From assembly GCA_020975725.1 (NCBI GenBank), contig QXJR01000027.1:1-64000 (forward strand): a DNA stretch of 64,000 nt, given 5' to 3'. The position numbers and the translations under genes are program-made. Numbering within the stretch: the stretch's first letter is position 1; each line of letters begins with the position of its first letter. Below, piece after piece: positions 1 to 10,200 of this stretch. Below the pieces are notes generated by a model, which was given only the letters and a program-made list of their open reading frames with translations, was not told where the DNA came from and ran no database searches. The DNA is from Picocystis sp. L7. Its lineage: Eukaryota > Chlorophyta > Picocystophyceae > Picocystales > Picocystaceae.

Positions 1-2960
1 TGATTACGTAGCAGTCGAACAAGACCCTTTCTGTCGTTTGGTGATTCAGCGAGTGTTTAATTTTGTACGGCTCGCAGTTCCTGGGCTCTTTGTACGTCCC
101 GACATATTTCGACTGGGCCACGATGTTAAAACACTCGCAGGCCGACGCAAGTTACCAAGTGTCAATCTAGTTATTGCTGGAGTACCCTGTCAACCCTTTT
201 CGAGGGCTAATACAACAAAAGAAGCAGCACCTCTGGGGTTGTTGGACACTAGAGAGCTTTTCAGCTCCGTCCGTTTGCTACTGGACCGCCTCCCAAGTAC
301 CCATTATGTTATCGTGTGCACCCCATTTGCTGACCATTTAATAGGTCATTTGGAAACTGTGCAGGAATGGTTCGGCGAACCACAGTTACATAATATGAGT
401 AACTTTTCCCCTCAAGCTAGACAACGCCTAATTTGGCCAACCATTGGAATGGGAAATAAAGCTAAGCCACAGCATTTCCCTCACACCCCACTCACTTGGG
501 CAGAATGTTTAGAATCGGGATCTACACCACCTGTGGATAGTTACGGAATACCGCTCGAGAAATGCCCCACTTTAATGGCATCTTCACATTCCCATTCAGA
601 CCGATCGAAGTCTACATGGGTGCATGGACCAGACCATGAACTTCGGCCCCTGTCAATTTGCGAGAAGGAACGCTTGACCGGCATGCAGCTTGGAGACACT
701 CAGGCCTATGGAGTGCCTGATTCCTCGCGGCACCGAATTTGTGGAAACGCTTTCCCAGTTGGTTGGGTAGCTTCAATTCTCCACACTGCCATAACTACAC
801 ATATCAGTCCTCCAAGATTGGGGTTGGCATGTGCAAGCCACAGATTCAATTTGTATACACACGCATCTAGACTGCAAGCGCGCCACAGTTTGCATGTGCA
901 GAATCCTGCGTCTATTGTTGAACAATCACACGGCCCCTCTTCTGCTGAACTGATAGAGAATTCTACACCACAGGCAGTCACTACAATGCCATCATTACTC
1001 GATCGCATTCGTACAGCAGCTCAAGCAGATTCTGAATACCAACAGCATTTGGAGGTTCCACCCTCTCAGTATGCAAAGCATTTGGGACTTTTGTTCCAGC
1101 GACCACGACCAACTGAAGCCAATTTTGGACCAGCAGTCCTCATTGTACCCAATGATGCAGCTTTGCGGCAAGACCTGCTGCATCTCATTCACGATCGATG
1201 CCATTTTGGTTAGGCCCGTACATGGGCAGAATTACGCCGACATTTCTATTGGCCAGGGTGCAAGCGTCATTGTACCTTGTTTGTCCAGCAATGCCCCACT
1301 TGCCAACTGCAAAAGCCGGGCACTCAATCGCGATATCAACATCTGTTTCCAGAAGCCAAATTTTACCCACACCCCTTTCATACCATCGTGCTGGATGTGG
1401 TTGAGGGCTTCCCTTTATCAAAACAAGGACACAACGCAGTCATCACCGTGGTCGACAAATTCACCAAATTTGCAGTATACATTCCAATTCACACAAGTTG
1501 GAGTGCAACCCGTCAAGCTGCGTTACTACTAGACCATGTTGTATATAGGTACCACTGCCCAACCAGGATTCACACCGATAACGGGCCCATGTACCGGAAG
1601 CTGTTTGACGCCTTTTGCACCGCTCTAGGGACTCAGCATATCACAGGCACACCCTACCACTCTCAATCTCAGGGTGGTGCCGAGCGTCAACATCGTACTC
1701 TGTTGACCTCTTTACGCACCATGTGCAACGATAAGCGAGAATGGGATGATACATTACAAGCAGCTGCCCACGGATACAATGACAGCGTACATGATGTGCT
1801 AAACTATGCACCATTTGAATTGTTGTATGGCTGCCGGTCTCGATTACCCTGGCATCTACAGTTCCCATCCGTTGGGGATATAACACCTGTCACAGCTCTT
1901 GTCCCCTCCTTGGACGCTCGTGTTTCCAACCTTTTGGAAAAACAACGCACTGTTTATAGCCACGTTCTCCAGGCATTGGACAAACAACGAGCGCAAATGC
2001 GTCAACGTCGTAGCAAGCCTGATCGAACTTTCCAAGTGGGACAGCAAGTCAAGGTACAATTTGGGTTGAACTCACCCACCGACAAGGACAAACTTGATCC
2101 CTACTGGGCAGGCCCATTTACAGTGGCCGCAAATTTGGGCAATGGGGCATACCGCCTCCACCTACCACCAGGAGCAACCTACAGCAATCGTTTCAACGCT
2201 GAACGCCTAGCAACCTGGCATGACTCTGATTTGTCTTTGTTTCCAGCAGCCCTGCCAGCTACCGCTACTACTTTACCAACGCCGCCAGAAGACGTTAAAT
2301 ATCGTTTACGCAGGTACCTACTCCGAGATTACAGCCAATTTCCGACCGTTCGTTATTGGGTAGAAACAGATTCATCCAACGCAGACCGCTATATCTTCAT
2401 CGATGAAACAGCAGAATTGTTAGAAGACATTCTGAGCTTTGAAGAACAGAACGGTGCCTTGCCTGAAAAAGGCATTACCACAGCAAACAAGGACCAAGTC
2501 CAGAAACATAAGGAAACAGTCTACCTACAGTATCCGAACCCAATCCTGCAAAATACATGGCCATTTCGCTTCTTGCCATATCAAACAAGGACCCGGCCCA
2601 AGTATAAAGTCCCCAGTTCAACACACCAGGCAGTGGTTCAATCACATTTTACAGTTGATGGCAGTACAGTTTATTACCAAGGCATTATTGAATCTCTCAA
2701 TCGACGTTCTGTTATAGTTTGCTGGACCGATGGGGGACGCACTACTCACCCTAGATCCAGTCTCAGCAATCTGCTCTATGACCCTGTTTCTGCAGTTTAT
2801 GACTTTTCAGCCACAGAATCAGTGGCTGGGAGCAGGGAGAGTGTTACACCTTCCTAGGTCACACTCCCCATGGAGGAGTGTTTTCTTCTTGGTCGACGGT
2901 ATATGTAGAAGGTTAGACATTTATTACTTAAGATAGAGTACTAAATGTACCTTTTTGGAC
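1..2960 (+). mobile_element. 3' part of a Gypsy-type LTR retrotransposon with a cytosine methyltransferase domain
   Basis: The element enters from the left edge of the window. Its first part (to about nt 1000) is a C5-cytosine DNA methyltransferase-like domain: a motif IV-type GVPCQPFS near nt 176-200, a QARQR motif VIII near 413-430, and a GNAFPVGW motif X near 743-766. It is followed by an integrase: zinc-finger region about 1150-1320, catalytic core about 1380-1850 with LDVV, HTDNGP and GGAERQ motifs, and a GPY/F-type tail (PYWAGPF) near 2100. A further C-terminal extension runs to about 2857. The integrase type is that of Gypsy/Ty3 elements. Reverse transcriptase and RNase H would lie left of the window. 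A 3' LTR may begin near 2843 with TGTTACACC, but its partner is not visible. The copy is a fossil, broken in at least one place; the long readable stretches suggest it is not very old. Confidence 0.85.
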
Positions 2961-3339
2961 AATTACCGTAGAGGATGACCTTGGTGCTCCATAGAGAAGA
3001 GCCACCGGTCTTTTTAATGAACAAGTCCTACTCAAGGTCTCCGAACCACGCACCATCGACACCGTCCGCATCCGGCGCCATCGAGACACTCAAGGGACCG
3101 TTTCTTCGTCAAGCATCCGAGTTTGTCTCACCTCTCCTTCGTGGGACTAAGTGTATACAACCACTTTTCTCGTCCTCCAAGGGTCGAGAGTGGAACACCC
3201 ACTCACTTCTAACACATCCCCACCAGACACATTCAACCCAACCAAACCCAACAGCACCCGTGTCACGACGATTTGCACATGCTCGTGTAAATACAAGCCT
3301 ACTTGTAGCGATTCGAGTTCCCTCATGGTCCTGCCTTCG
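2961..3339. other. Non-coding stretch after the retrotransposon
   Basis: No gene or RNA is recognised. It may contain the rest of the 3' LTR of the upstream element. From about 3050 the composition shifts toward C-rich sequence typical of the satellites that follow. Confidence 0.4.
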
Positions 3340-3762
3340 TCGATCCAGGTGCAAGATGTTGACGACCTACCAGCGCCTCGTCCATTTCGTCGTTTCGACT
3401 TGGATGGAGCTGTATTTTCGCGTGCGTCCATTTCAGACCCATCCAACGAAGCTGGCATGGTCCGTTCGTCCCGTTCGCATCGCTTTCGCTACCGACTCGA
3501 GGTCCGTCCTGGCCCGCCTTCGTCGGTCCACGTGCGGGATGTCGACGACCCATCGGCAGGGTGTCCATTTCGTCGTTTCGACTTGGATGGCGCTGAATTT
3601 TCGCGTGCGTCCATCTCAGACCCATCCAACGAAGGTGGCAGGGTCAAGTTGTCCCGTTCGCATCGCTTTCGATACCAACTCGAGGTCCCTCCAGGTCCTG
3701 CCTTCGTCGCTCCGGGTGCGGGGTGTCGACGACCCACCTGCCCTCCTCCAATTCTTTCGCCA
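3340..3762. repeat. Tandem satellite, 183-184 bp unit, two full copies plus a partial third
   Basis: The marker GT(C/T)GACGACC recurs at 3358, 3541 and 3725, giving a period of 183-184 bp. Each full unit contains the core TTTCGTCGTTTCGACTTGGA and the phrase CAGACCCATCCAACGAAG. The core TCGTCGTTTCGA and the unit length are shared with the 187-bp satellites at 6183-6960 and 9313-9560, so I place them in one family, of which this is the most diverged member. Readable frames across it reflect the repeat and not a gene. Confidence 0.85.
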
Positions 3763-4626
3763 CCGCTCCAACGACGCTAAATTTTTGCATCCATCCGTTT
3801 TCGAGCACGTAGAATCGAGTGGTAGCGTTCGTTTGGCTCATCGCATCGCCAGTCGAAGCCTACGCGATACCTGCTGGTCGCTCCATCGGATGTTTCGCCG
3901 ACGAGGGACCAGGAGTCCACCGAAACCCGTCGAACGGACGAGGCGGGATCGAATTTCGTCTCGAAACATGCTCTTGTATTACAAAGAAAAGATCCCGACG
4001 TTCGAAGCTCGAAAAACGATCGCCCTTATGTCCCTTCGATCCCGTCGGTCGCGGTCGGGCCGACCTCCGTGGCGTCGGCCGTCCGTGGCCCTGCGTCGCA
4101 CGGACCGTACGCGGTGCCACGGGCGCACGAAACGCTCCGCACGCACGCGTCGAACCCCCACGGAGGAGGATCGACGGCGCGTGCGCGTCGCGCGCGTCCG
4201 TGGGACCGCGTCTGTCGGTGTCGCGTTTGCGCGCAGGTTCGGTCGCGCTACCAGTACCGCCTCTCCCCCTGTCCCTCTCCCGATCGCGAATGCCCCCCCT
4301 GGCCCTCTCAAACCCCCACCCCGTCCCCCGACCCCCTGTGCCCCCCTTTCCCCCCTGCGCCCCTCCCCCACACCCCCACGCGCGCCCGACGGGGTGGGAT
4401 GCGCCCCACGCGCGATGGCGATGGAGGGGCCCCGCCGACGCCCCCACCCCGCCCCCGACCGAAAGGACGCCCGCGAACGAGGTCCCGGGGCGATGGCGGG
4501 TTCCGCGCAACCCCACCCGAATCCCCCACGCCCGAAAAAAAAAAAGGAACGAACGAAGGACGGGGGAGCTGCCCCACGAGAAGCGGAAGAAAAAAAGGGG
4601 GGCACGGACGATTTCAAAAAGGGGGG
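3763..4626. other. GC-rich, CpG-rich stretch without a recognised gene
   Basis: From about 4020 to 4560 the sequence is extremely GC-rich with runs of C, ending in an A-run (4537-4548) and a G-run near 4600. Open frames on both strands are Arg/Pro/Ala-rich and look like composition artefacts. No family is recognised. Confidence 0.5.
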
Positions 4627-4784
4627 CAAGCATCTACTTTGCGCAACTCAGCTTAGCTCGACCTCCAGCAACTACTTTGCGCAACTCAGCTTAGCTCGAA
4701 CCGTTTTGGAGAGGAAATGCTAACCCCTAACCCCTACACCCCCCCAATCGCATCGCAAAAAACTTCTACCTAAACCCAGCCGTG
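4627..4784 (+). repeat. Dispersed repeat, copy A
   Basis: It contains the phrase CTACTTTGCGCAACTCAGCT twice (from 4634 and from 4672, period 38), then GAGAGGAAATGCTAACCCC and CAATCGCATCGCAAA. A diverged copy in the same orientation lies at 11402-11580, with the same order of motifs (GGGGGCAAGCATC, GTGCAACTCAGCTT, GAAGAGGAAACCC, CAATCGCAATCGCAAA). The two copies bracket all the satellites and composite repeats between them. Confidence 0.7.
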
Positions 4785-5817
4785 TACCCTGGGGGCAGCT
4801 GTGTCCCCTGGGGGCACTTGTGTTCCCTGGGGGTCGATCCTGTCCCCTGGGGGGCAGTCGTGTTCCCTGGGGGCACTTGTGTTGCCTGGGGGCAACCGTG
4901 TCCCTGTTGGGTCGACCCTGTCCCCTGGGGGCAGCCGTGTACCCTGGGGGCAACTGTGTCCCCTGGGGGCAACTGTGTCCCCTGGGGGCACTTGTGTTCC
5001 CTGGGGGTCGATCCTGTCCCCTGGGGGCAGTCGTGTTCCCTGGGGGCAGTTATTTCCTTTGGGGGTCGACCCTGTCCCCTGGGGGCAGCCGTGTACCTTG
5101 GGGGCACCTGTGTTCCCTGAGGGCACTTGTGTTCCCTGTGGGGTCGACCCTGTCCCCTAGGGGCAGCCGTGTTCCCTGGGGGCAGTCGTGTCCCCTGGGG
5201 CACTTGTGCTCCCTGGGGGCAGGTGTGTCCTTTGGGGGTCGACCGTGTTCCCTGGGGGCAGCTGTGTCCTCTGGGGGCAGCCGTGTACCCTGGGGGCAGC
5301 CGTGTTCCCTGGGGGCAGCCGTGTACCCTGGGGGCAACTGTGTCCCCTGGGGGTCGATCCTGTCCCCTGGGGGCAGTCGTGTTCCCTGGGGGCAGTTGTG
5401 TCCTTTGGGGCTCGACCGTGTTCCCTGGGGGCAGCTGTGTTCCTTGGGGTCGACCGTGTTCCCTGGGGGCAGCTGTGTTCCTTGGGGTCGACCCTTTCCC
5501 CTGGGGGCAACCGTGTCCCTGTGGGTTCGACCCTGTCCCCTGGGGGCAACCGTGTCCCTGTGGGTTCGACCCTGTCCCCTGGGGGCAGCCGTGTCCTCTG
5601 GGGGCAGTCGTGTCCCCTGGGGGCACTTGTGTTCCCTGGGGGCACTTGTGTTCCCTGGGGGCAGCTGTGTCCTTTGGGGGTGGACCGTGTTCCCTGGGGC
5701 AGCCGTGTCCCGTGGAGGGCATTGTGTTCCCTGGGGGCAGCTGTGTCCCTGTGGGCCAGTTGCGTCCCTGTGGGGTCGACCCTGTCCCCTGGGGGCAGTC
5801 GTGTCCCGTGGGGACTT
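4785..5817. repeat. Minisatellite of about 19 bp, roughly 50 units
   Basis: The unit is close to GTGTCCCCTGGGGGCAACT (19 bp), with frequent variants of a few bases and insertions such as GTCGATC or GTCGACC. Almost every unit keeps CC(C/T)TGGGGG, a near-palindromic core able to form a small stem. Because 19 is not a multiple of three, all six frames stay open and yield repetitive peptides; these are artefacts. The same unit type recurs at 7531-7575, 9120-9305 and 10108-10155. Confidence 0.95.
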
Positions 5818-6182
5818 TCTGATTTTCTGAAAATGATCGAGAGTTGTCCTCACTACCAGGGCTCTCCCAAAGGCTAGAGCCGAAAAATCTCCTCGGGCTG
5901 GTCGTGGAATGGGAAGATCTACTATACCGCCCCTTGTAGATAGCAGAGATGTGCGTTGAGAGTAAACAGGAAGAATAGGGACCAGCCAGATTCTAAATCA
6001 GGTACATGCATCGGAAGCGGCACTTTCCGTGGATCACTCCTTCAACCATCTTGTCTAACCACGTCTCATATTTGTGGTATACGTTGAATTACTTTCTTGT
6101 TAATGTAACTCAACCGCCCTTCCCCGAAGGCTCGATCATGCACAGACTGGTCGTGAATGTCTAGCAGGCCCACGTGACAATC
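5818..6182. other. Spacer between the minisatellite and the 187-bp satellite
   Basis: About 365 bp of non-repetitive sequence of ordinary composition. I see no gene, RNA or known element in it. It may be an internal part of the composite repeat that spans 4785-7620. Confidence 0.4.
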
Positions 6183-6960
6183 GCCTCGGTCCCTTGGCCG
6201 CTGGGAGGTCGTCCATCCGGAGGACCCCTTCCAATTGCGTCGTTTCGAGGAGAATGGATCCGAAACTCGGCAGACAGGCCTTTCGAAGCCTCCGGAGACA
6301 GGTGGAGGCCTCGTCCCGACCCTTCCTCCCATTCCGAGGCCGCGAAGGGACCTCCTGCTGCCCGACGACGCCTCGGTCCCTTGGCCGCTGGGAGGTCGTC
6401 CACCCGGAAGACCCCTTCCAATTGCGTCGTTTCGAGGAGAATGGATCCGAAACTCGGCAGACAGGCCTTTCGAAGCCTCCGGAGACAGGTGGAGGCCTCG
6501 TCCCGACCCTTCCTCCCATTCCGAGGCCGCGAAGGGACCTCCTGCTGCCCGACGACGCCTCGGTCCCTTGGCCGCTGGGAGGTCGTCCACCCGGAAGACC
6601 CCTTCCAATTGCGTCGTTTCGAGGAGAATGGATCCGAAACTCGGCAGACAGGCCTTTCGAAGCCTCCGGAGACAGGTGGAGGCCTCGTCCCGACCCTTCC
6701 TCCCATTCCGAGGCCGCGAAGGGACCTCCTGCTGCCCGACGACGCCTCGGTCCCTTGGCCGCTGGGAGGTCGTCCACCCGGAAGACCCCTTCCAATTGCG
6801 TCGTTTCGAGGAGAATGGATCCGAAACTCGGCAGACAGGCCTTTCGAAGCCTCCGGAGACAGGTGGAGGCCTCGTCCCGACCCTTCCTCCCATTCCGAGG
6901 CCGCGAAGGGACCTCCTGCTGCCCGACGACGCCTCGGTCCCTTGGCCGCTGGGAGGTCGT
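6183..6960. repeat. 187-bp satellite, four near-identical tandem copies plus a fragment
   Basis: The marker GCCTCGGTCCCTTGGCCGCT starts at 6183, 6370, 6557, 6744 and 6931: an exact period of 187 bp. Copies are nearly identical, which implies recent amplification or homogenisation. The core GCGTCGTTTCGAGGAGAATG links this array to the satellites at 9313-9560 and 3340-3762. Long open frames here on both strands are by-products of the repeat. Confidence 0.95.
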
Positions 6961-7620
6961 GCAGGAGGGAGAGGGTAGACAGCGCTGAAAACGCTGGCAG
7001 TCAGGCGTCGGGATGATTGCGTCTTGGATCCTTTATCAATCGTAGATTCAGGCATCGTGGGCGCCTGGAAGACTCGTCGGAGTGATTTTGGACGAATTGG
7101 TCGTGCGTCCGAAGGGGTCGGGGTTGTTCCGACAGCTCGTTCGCACAGTACCCGAGGGGTTCACGAAAGTAGGAATGCCCCCCTTTTTCTCTCTATCTTC
7201 GTCTCATTCGCGCTCCTGAATACCCCCTTTGGTTCCTTCATCGTGATTGGTCCGAAGTCGGATGTCGTCCTCGGCGGGCATGGATACTTGCTCGGGATGT
7301 CCAATGGCAAATCTGCTACCCAAGGCATTTCCTTTACAGTCCCCGCTGAGTCGCCCCAAGTATCGGGATTCCTTGCTTCTGAACCCAAATCGAGGGACAG
7401 AGCTTGGGAGGACCGCGAACTTTTGCAGCCGAACAGGGGACGGGAATCCCGGGTCTTAGTGTCGGAATTACACATTCTTACCGTACCGAGTTTCGGGGGC
7501 TTCGATACGGCTCCTCTCAAATACGGGGAAGGTGTCCCGTGGGGGCAGTTTTGTCCCGTGGGGGCAGACCCCAATTCGACCCCTAATCCCTGTTTCGGCA
7601 CGGGCATTTTGGGGTACCCC
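6961..7620 (+). repeat. Tail of composite repeat, copy A
   Basis: This stretch matches 9640-10200 in order and wording: a short C-run followed by a (C)CTTT/(C)CTTG motif near 7185, AATACCCCC near 7218, GATTGGTCC near 7244, CTCTCAAAT near 7516, two minisatellite units at 7531-7575 (GTCCCGTGGGGGCAG), CCCCTAATCCCT near 7581, and the end CACGGGCATTTTGGGGTACC ending at 7619. Sequence between the shared motifs has diverged, so the copies are not recent. I see no coding capacity I would trust. Confidence 0.7.
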
Positions 7621-8705
7621 TAAACCCAACGGGCATCGGGTTCGACCAAGAGAATTGCAATTGGCACTGAGAGCAAGACAGCATGAAATGCAGCAGCTGA
7701 TAATCTCGTGGTGTGCTCTGTCGAGTGTTGAGGAAGGGGCTCAGATGGTATGAATGCATCAGTCAACTCTTTATAGACCCTTGCCATACATGCCTTCAAA
7801 CTTTCATTTGCCTTCCTCCATTTCATTATAGCCATACATGTCTCATATGCCATAAAATTCTCGTATTCCAAATGTTCCAACACTTCTGTGTCATTTGTAT
7901 TACGTCTAGAAGCAACATGAAGGATTTGCTGAGTTTTTGAGACTGCCATAGACTTTGCTTTGGAAAGAACTTGCTGAACCAACTGCTTGTTGTTTTTTCT
8001 CAACCATGGTACCCTGGCTCGCCGCAAATTCGGTTGGTCAGTTGCAGTCTGCTTCATGTTGGGAAACATCCACCATAATTTTCCATGGATATTTCCTACC
8101 TTCACATTTGCCAGTTGGATGTGTTTGATTTCAGCCAAGCTTACCCACTTTTGTTGAGGTGACAAGCAATGTAGCCACGCTAGGTCAGAGCACTGCGCGT
8201 TCTCGGGTTGACATGTCGGGACAGGTTCAGGGATCTTTGGGACACTTACTCCTCCACCCCTGGAAGCATGGCAAGTGGCTCTTCTGCCTCCAGTTCGACC
8301 AATGGTTTTCGAACCATGAACATTTGTCAACACATCAAAGGATGGGAAGAGGTGAGCTTTAGAACCGGAGTTGAAAACATCCATGAAGTGTTCAAACTTG
8401 AATAGACCTTTCACACTGTCAACGTCGATGCTAAGATGGAGAAGTCCTTGCTCCATAGATTCAAAACCTAAACGTGGAAGTTTAAGCATGGCACCTGAAT
8501 CGCCCACATCACTTTCACTTGATTCAAGACGGGAGATGAGACTTTCGAAACTGTCGACAATGCCATTCTCTTGCTCGTTGAAAATGGAACTCCATTCAAC
8601 TGATTCGTCACCCAGGACTTCGTTGGTAGCGGATAAACTTTGTTCTTCAATGCTTTCTCCATGACTTTCAAAGTCTTCGGAAACGTCGAAGTCACTGTTG
8701 GACAT
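7620..8705 (-). CDS. Hypothetical protein next to a composite repeat
   Basis: An ATG-initiated frame of 361 codons that I do not recognise. The first ~90 residues are acidic and Ser-rich, the middle is basic (a stretch around residues 225-250 rich in Arg, Lys and Asn), and residues ~285-325 look helical. The last codons lie at the junction with the composite repeat ending at 7619, so the natural C-terminus may have been replaced or cut by that insertion. It sits between two composite-repeat copies and close to retroelements, so it could be a gene of an unrecognised mobile element or a damaged host gene. Spliced exons upstream cannot be excluded. Confidence 0.45.
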   Translation of the reverse strand: MSNSDFDVSEDFESHGESIEEQSLSATNEVLGDESVEWSSIFNEQENGIVDSFESLISRLESSESDVGDSGAMLKLPRLGFESMEQGLLHLSIDVDSVKGLFKFEHFMDVFNSGSKAHLFPSFDVLTNVHGSKTIGRTGGRRATCHASRGGGVSVPKIPEPVPTCQPENAQCSDLAWLHCLSPQQKWVSLAEIKHIQLANVKVGNIHGKLWWMFPNMKQTATDQPNLRRARVPWLRKNNKQLVQQVLSKAKSMAVSKTQQILHVASRRNTNDTEVLEHLEYENFMAYETCMAIMKWRKANESLKACMARVYKELTDAFIPSEPLPQHSTEHTTRLSAAAFHAVLLSVPIAILLVEPDARWV

Positions 8706-9119
8706 GCTTTACACTTTCGTCACATCCGAAAAAAAAATCGTCAGCACTTGAAGGACAATGCGTTTTTTACTTCGAAGTCATAGGACGTGAGTTTCCAAAA
8801 GATATGAATACATACCTTCCAGATGTAGTGCAATGAAACGGAATGGTAGTTTGTAAAAAGTTGGTGGCAACGTGAATGCACTTTGCACGAGCAATGCTGC
8901 CTTTCGCAAATCCACCACACGTTCCTCGAAACCCTACCAAAGGGTAGAAACCCTAGATGCCCCCAAATGTAAAAGAGTTCACTAATCTAGAAAAACCAAC
9001 CCCCGAGTTCTAATCAAGACTCCCCTTGCCTACTAACACCCCGGAAGCCCAAGTTCACATAAAAACGAAAAAAAGCACCAACTTAGAAGCACCAACTATT
9101 TTACAAGTGAGAATATCCC
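8706..9119. other. Upstream region of the hypothetical gene; no other feature
   Basis: About 410 bp of A/T-richer sequence with an A-run near 8730 and a short inverted pair CTACC/GGTAG near 8936-8949. The left edge of the second composite repeat must fall here, but I cannot fix it. Confidence 0.35.
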
Positions 9120-9305
9120 TCTGTGAGACGTTGACTGTCCTCTGGGGGACGTCGCGTGTCCTCTGGGGGACATGGTGTCCTCTGGGGGACATTGAGCGTC
9201 CTCTGGGGGACGTCGAGTGTCCTCTGGGGGACGTCGAGTGTCCTCTAGGGGACATTGAGTGTCCTCTGGGGGACATCGAGTGTCCTCTGGGGGACATGTC
9301 CTCAG
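9120..9305. repeat. Minisatellite of 19-21 bp, about eight units
   Basis: The unit is GTCCTCTGGGGGACGTCGAGT (21 bp) with minor variants. Each unit holds the hairpin-like core GTCC..GGAC around CTGGGGG, a variant of the core in the 4785-5817 array. The array directly precedes 187-bp satellite copies, the same order as in the larger locus. Confidence 0.9.
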
Positions 9306-9312
9306 GGTCGAA

Positions 9313-9560
9313 GATCCACGACCCTTCCGTCCCTTGCGCGCAGCTCGTCCTTCCGATGGAGGTCCCGATGGAATTTCGTCGTTTCGATAGGAATCGATCC
9401 CAAAACACGGCCACCACCCTTTCGAAGCCAGCGGAAGAGGATGGAGGGGTCGGGAAACCCATCGGGGGTGCCTCGAATCGGCCACGGAGTCGCCTGGTGG
9501 ATCCACGACCCTTCCGTCCCTTGCGCGCAGCTCGTCCTTCCGAAGGTGGCCAGGGGATTC
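9313..9560. repeat. 187-bp satellite, diverged subfamily, about 1.3 copies
   Basis: The phrase GATCCACGACCCTTCCGTCC occurs at 9313 and again at 9500, exactly 187 bp apart. The unit aligns with the 6183-6960 satellite through TCGTCGTTTCGA, AGGAATCGATCC and CCCTTTCGAAGCC, but differs clearly elsewhere. It is therefore an older or separately evolved subfamily of the same satellite. Confidence 0.85.
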
Positions 9561-9639
9561 GCACGATGTGTGGGAGAAGGCTTCCAATCACTCATCTCGA
9601 GCTGTTTCAACTTTAATAACCTTGTATTCTGGTATGGCT

Positions 9640-10200
9640 GTCATCTGAAGTTTTTCGAGATCGAATCGGCGTAGTTCCGTGATTCGAAGCTCGTTTGGCG
9701 CTGCTTGTTTCGACAACACGTTTGTAGAAGATCGGAGGAAGAAAACAGATCATAGTGCCCCCCTTTGTACCTCCCAACCGCGTCGATTTCGAGTCTCCAA
9801 TACCCCCCTTCGTTCTCGCTTGCGATTGGTCCAGACCCGACGGGATCCTCGACAGGTTCCTTCTTCGAATGCTAGCAGCGATAGGTTTTATTCCACGATC
9901 TGGAACCAAAAGGGAACAACTACCGAAGAGAGACTCGAAGGTGCGGGATTCCTCCGTGGACCTCTCGATCCCCTCCTCTTCGGACCTCTCAACCGCGGTT
10001 TTTTAACCAATCGAAGAGAGGGAATCCCTACTCATAGGTGCGGATTTCCTTTTGTAAACCGTATCAAGATGGGGGGGTCCCGGTACGGTTCCTCTCAAAT
10101 TCATACAAAATGTCCTCTGGGGGACGTTCGATGTCCTTTGGGGGACGTCCCCAAAACAACCCCTAATCCCTATTCGGGCACGGGCATTTTGGGGTACCCA
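9640..10200 (+). repeat. Tail of composite repeat, copy B
   Basis: This is the diverged counterpart of 6961-7620, with the same ordered landmarks: C-run with CCTTTG near 9760, AATACCCCC near 9800, GATTGGTCC near 9823, CTCTCAAAT near 10093, two minisatellite units at about 10108-10155, CCCCTAATCCCT near 10159, and the same end CACGGGCATTTTGGGGTACC at 10179-10198. Immediately after it the sequence switches to a Copia coding region, so the composite unit sits inside or against that element. Confidence 0.7.

Noticed and set aside
4718-4740. Telomere-like CTAACCCCTAACCCC
   Set aside because: Only two units, internal to a dispersed repeat, and not repeated at its other copy; not evidence of a telomere.
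4785-5877. Long open frames on all six frames (up to ~336 codons) with Gly/Pro/Trp-rich repeats
   Set aside because: They follow directly from a 19-bp repeat that has no stop in any frame; there is no start context, and the peptides have no relation to known proteins.
6066-7055. Repetitive open frames across the 187-bp satellite on both strands
   Set aside because: The unit is not a multiple of three, and frames stay open only because the unit lacks stops; nothing suggests translation.
8936-8975. Short hairpin followed by CTAG, suggesting a Helitron end
   Set aside because: The stem is only five base pairs and no Rep/helicase sequence or second end is seen.
4785-9305. Possible CRISPR array
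   Set aside because: The tandem units are head to tail with no unique spacers, and the DNA is eukaryotic.
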